Assembly (NCBI GenBank): GCA_012510325.1
Contig: JAAZIG010000233.1
Location: 1-6,075, forward strand
Direction of reading: 5' to 3'
Source: Bacillota bacterium
Lineage (GTDB): Bacteria > Bacillota > Dethiobacteria > DTU022
DNA length: 6,075 bases
The stretch's first letter is position 1. Each line of letters begins with the position of its first letter. The notes under the pieces were generated by a model, which saw only the letters and a program-made list of their open reading frames with translations, made no database searches and was not told the origin of the DNA. The translations under genes and the position numbers were made by a program. This document shows positions 5,120 to 6,075 of the stretch, piece after piece.

Positions 5120-6075
5120 TCATACCGCATTCTTTCGCGGTCTTGCGATAAAGATAATCGCGCCGATCAACACCAGTAACAGCACCGCTATAAATATGAG
5201 ATATCCAGTGTCGGCAGCGGTTTGCGACGGCATAGTGCCATCATTATTCCTCTCCGGCCGGTTCAACCCTTGCCCCGGGTCGGCTTGCCCGCCTCCGGCC
5301 TCATTCCCACCGCTAAAATCATTCGACCCATCCATGCCTGGAGATCCCCTCCCCTGCATATTGCCACCGCCTTGCATATTGGTAAACATTTCTATTTGTT
5401 CTTCTGTTAAACCGATTTGCAAGAGAGCGGCTTTTACCTCATCGTTTAGTTCCCCGCCGGCTCCCATGATCAGTTGCATGGCCTGTTGCATTAAATTCAT
5501 ATCGAACGTCTCACCACCCGGCCATCTGTCTGGCCCACCGAAGGGCCCACCTTCGGGTTTCCGGCCATCCCACTCGCCGGGTTGCTGCCCTTCAGGAAAA
5601 CCGTCCGGCATAGACGGCGCTCTCTCTCCGCCGCCAGGAAGGTCGCCTGGCTCATCTTTCGCTCCGCCCTGCCCCATACCGCCGCCAGCCATCATCGAGC
5701 CGAGCGCCGAAAGATCAACTGTTGAAGCATCGATCAGCGATGTTTCAGCAGCGTTTTGTTCGCTTGATGTGGACGGGATCGTCCCATCAAGCTGCCCTTT
5801 GATGTTTACCGCGCGCAAATGCCCCAGCTCAAGGAGTACCGGCAAAGATGCCTCGTATTGCCCATAGGAATAAAACGCGGCCGGATCGTTTTTCACGTAT
5901 TCATTTATTTTCTCATCCAAGGCTAGTATCGTGCTTTCAAATAGGCCGCTCTCAAAATATCCTTCAATAATTTGCTGAAGATATTCGTGGTACTTTACGC
6001 GGTATTCGTCCACTTCCAGTAACTTATTCAACAGCGGTCGGCTTTCCATACTGACACCGCTGACCGGTGTATCAA
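5120..6075 (-). CDS. CotH-family protein, C-terminal part, membrane-anchored (5' end outside window)
   Basis: The frame stays open to the window edge; eight further codons (DTPVSGVS) precede the Met at 6049, so the start is missing. The visible N-terminal part, with RPLLNKLLEVDEYRVKYHEY and later VKNDPAAFYSYGQYE and INIKGQLDGTIPST-like sequence, resembles the C-terminal end of the CotH kinase fold. Then come about 170 residues rich in Gly, Met, Pro and Gln with a charged helical insert near GGELNDEVKAALLQ and GLTEEQIEMF, and finally a transmembrane helix (GYLIFIAVLLLVLIGAIIFI) with a short basic tail RPRKN. Such a layout suggests a surface protein held by its C terminus with the kinase-like domain outside. 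CotH of Bacillus is a spore-coat protein kinase; the catalytic residues lie outside this window, so activity and substrate are unknown. It is upstream of and parallel to the two-component genes. Confidence 0.8.
   Translation of the reverse strand, partial: DTPVSGVSMESRPLLNKLLEVDEYRVKYHEYLQQIIEGYFESGLFESTILALDEKINEYVKNDPAAFYSYGQYEASLPVLLELGHLRAVNIKGQLDGTIPSTSSEQNAAETSLIDASTVDLSALGSMMAGGGMGQGGAKDEPGDLPGGGERAPSMPDGFPEGQQPGEWDGRKPEGGPFGGPDRWPGGETFDMNLMQQAMQLIMGAGGELNDEVKAALLQIGLTEEQIEMFTNMQGGGNMQGRGSPGMDGSNDFSGGNEAGGGQADPGQGLNRPERNNDGTMPSQTAADTGYLIFIAVLLLVLIGAIIFIARPRKNAV

Noticed and set aside
5196..5867. 223-residue plus-strand open frame
   Set aside because: It is the antisense shadow of the low-complexity CotH-family gene; its Pro/Ser/Cys-rich composition mirrors the Gly-rich coding strand.

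Overview
The window reads as chromosomal DNA from an anaerobic, probably spore-forming Firmicute of the Clostridia, perhaps Peptococcaceae-like. This is an inference from strong AAGGAGG-type ribosome binding sites, a PerR-type regulator, a CotH-family protein, and two genes that only make sense if UGA is read as selenocysteine (Sec).

Layout: a histone-deacetylase-family amidohydrolase (20-769, +) ends at a Rho-independent terminator. It converges on a long minus-strand block. In transcription order (right to left) that block holds the 3' part of a membrane-anchored CotH-family gene (5120-6075), a 375-base gap with a decayed reading frame, an OmpR-type response regulator broken by an in-frame TGA (4067-4744), its sensor histidine kinase (2745-4061), a PerR-like regulator (2120-2533), an AhpC-type peroxiredoxin (1453-2070), and an ArsC/Spx-like thioredoxin-fold protein (1031-1384).

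The main result is that the last two genes look like adjacent selenoprotein genes that a standard gene caller splits or truncates. In the peroxiredoxin, TGA sits exactly at the peroxidatic cysteine (F-T-F-V-U-P-T-E). In the ArsC/Spx-like gene, TGA replaces the first cysteine of the C-x-x-C motif (U-S-T-C). Both frames continue with conserved family sequence on each side of the TGA. A hairpin follows each TGA, and the one in the ArsC/Spx-like gene is an 8-bp perfect stem with a GUG loop, a textbook bacterial SECIS geometry. The peroxiredoxin has also lost the usual C-terminal resolving cysteine. With PerR directly upstream, I infer a peroxide-responsive unit in which a Sec peroxiredoxin may be recycled by the small U-x-x-C protein or another thiol partner.

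A third in-frame TGA, in the response regulator, falls on a conserved tryptophan position and has no convincing SECIS. It looks like a nonsense mutation or sequence error, so the three UGAs should not be treated alike.
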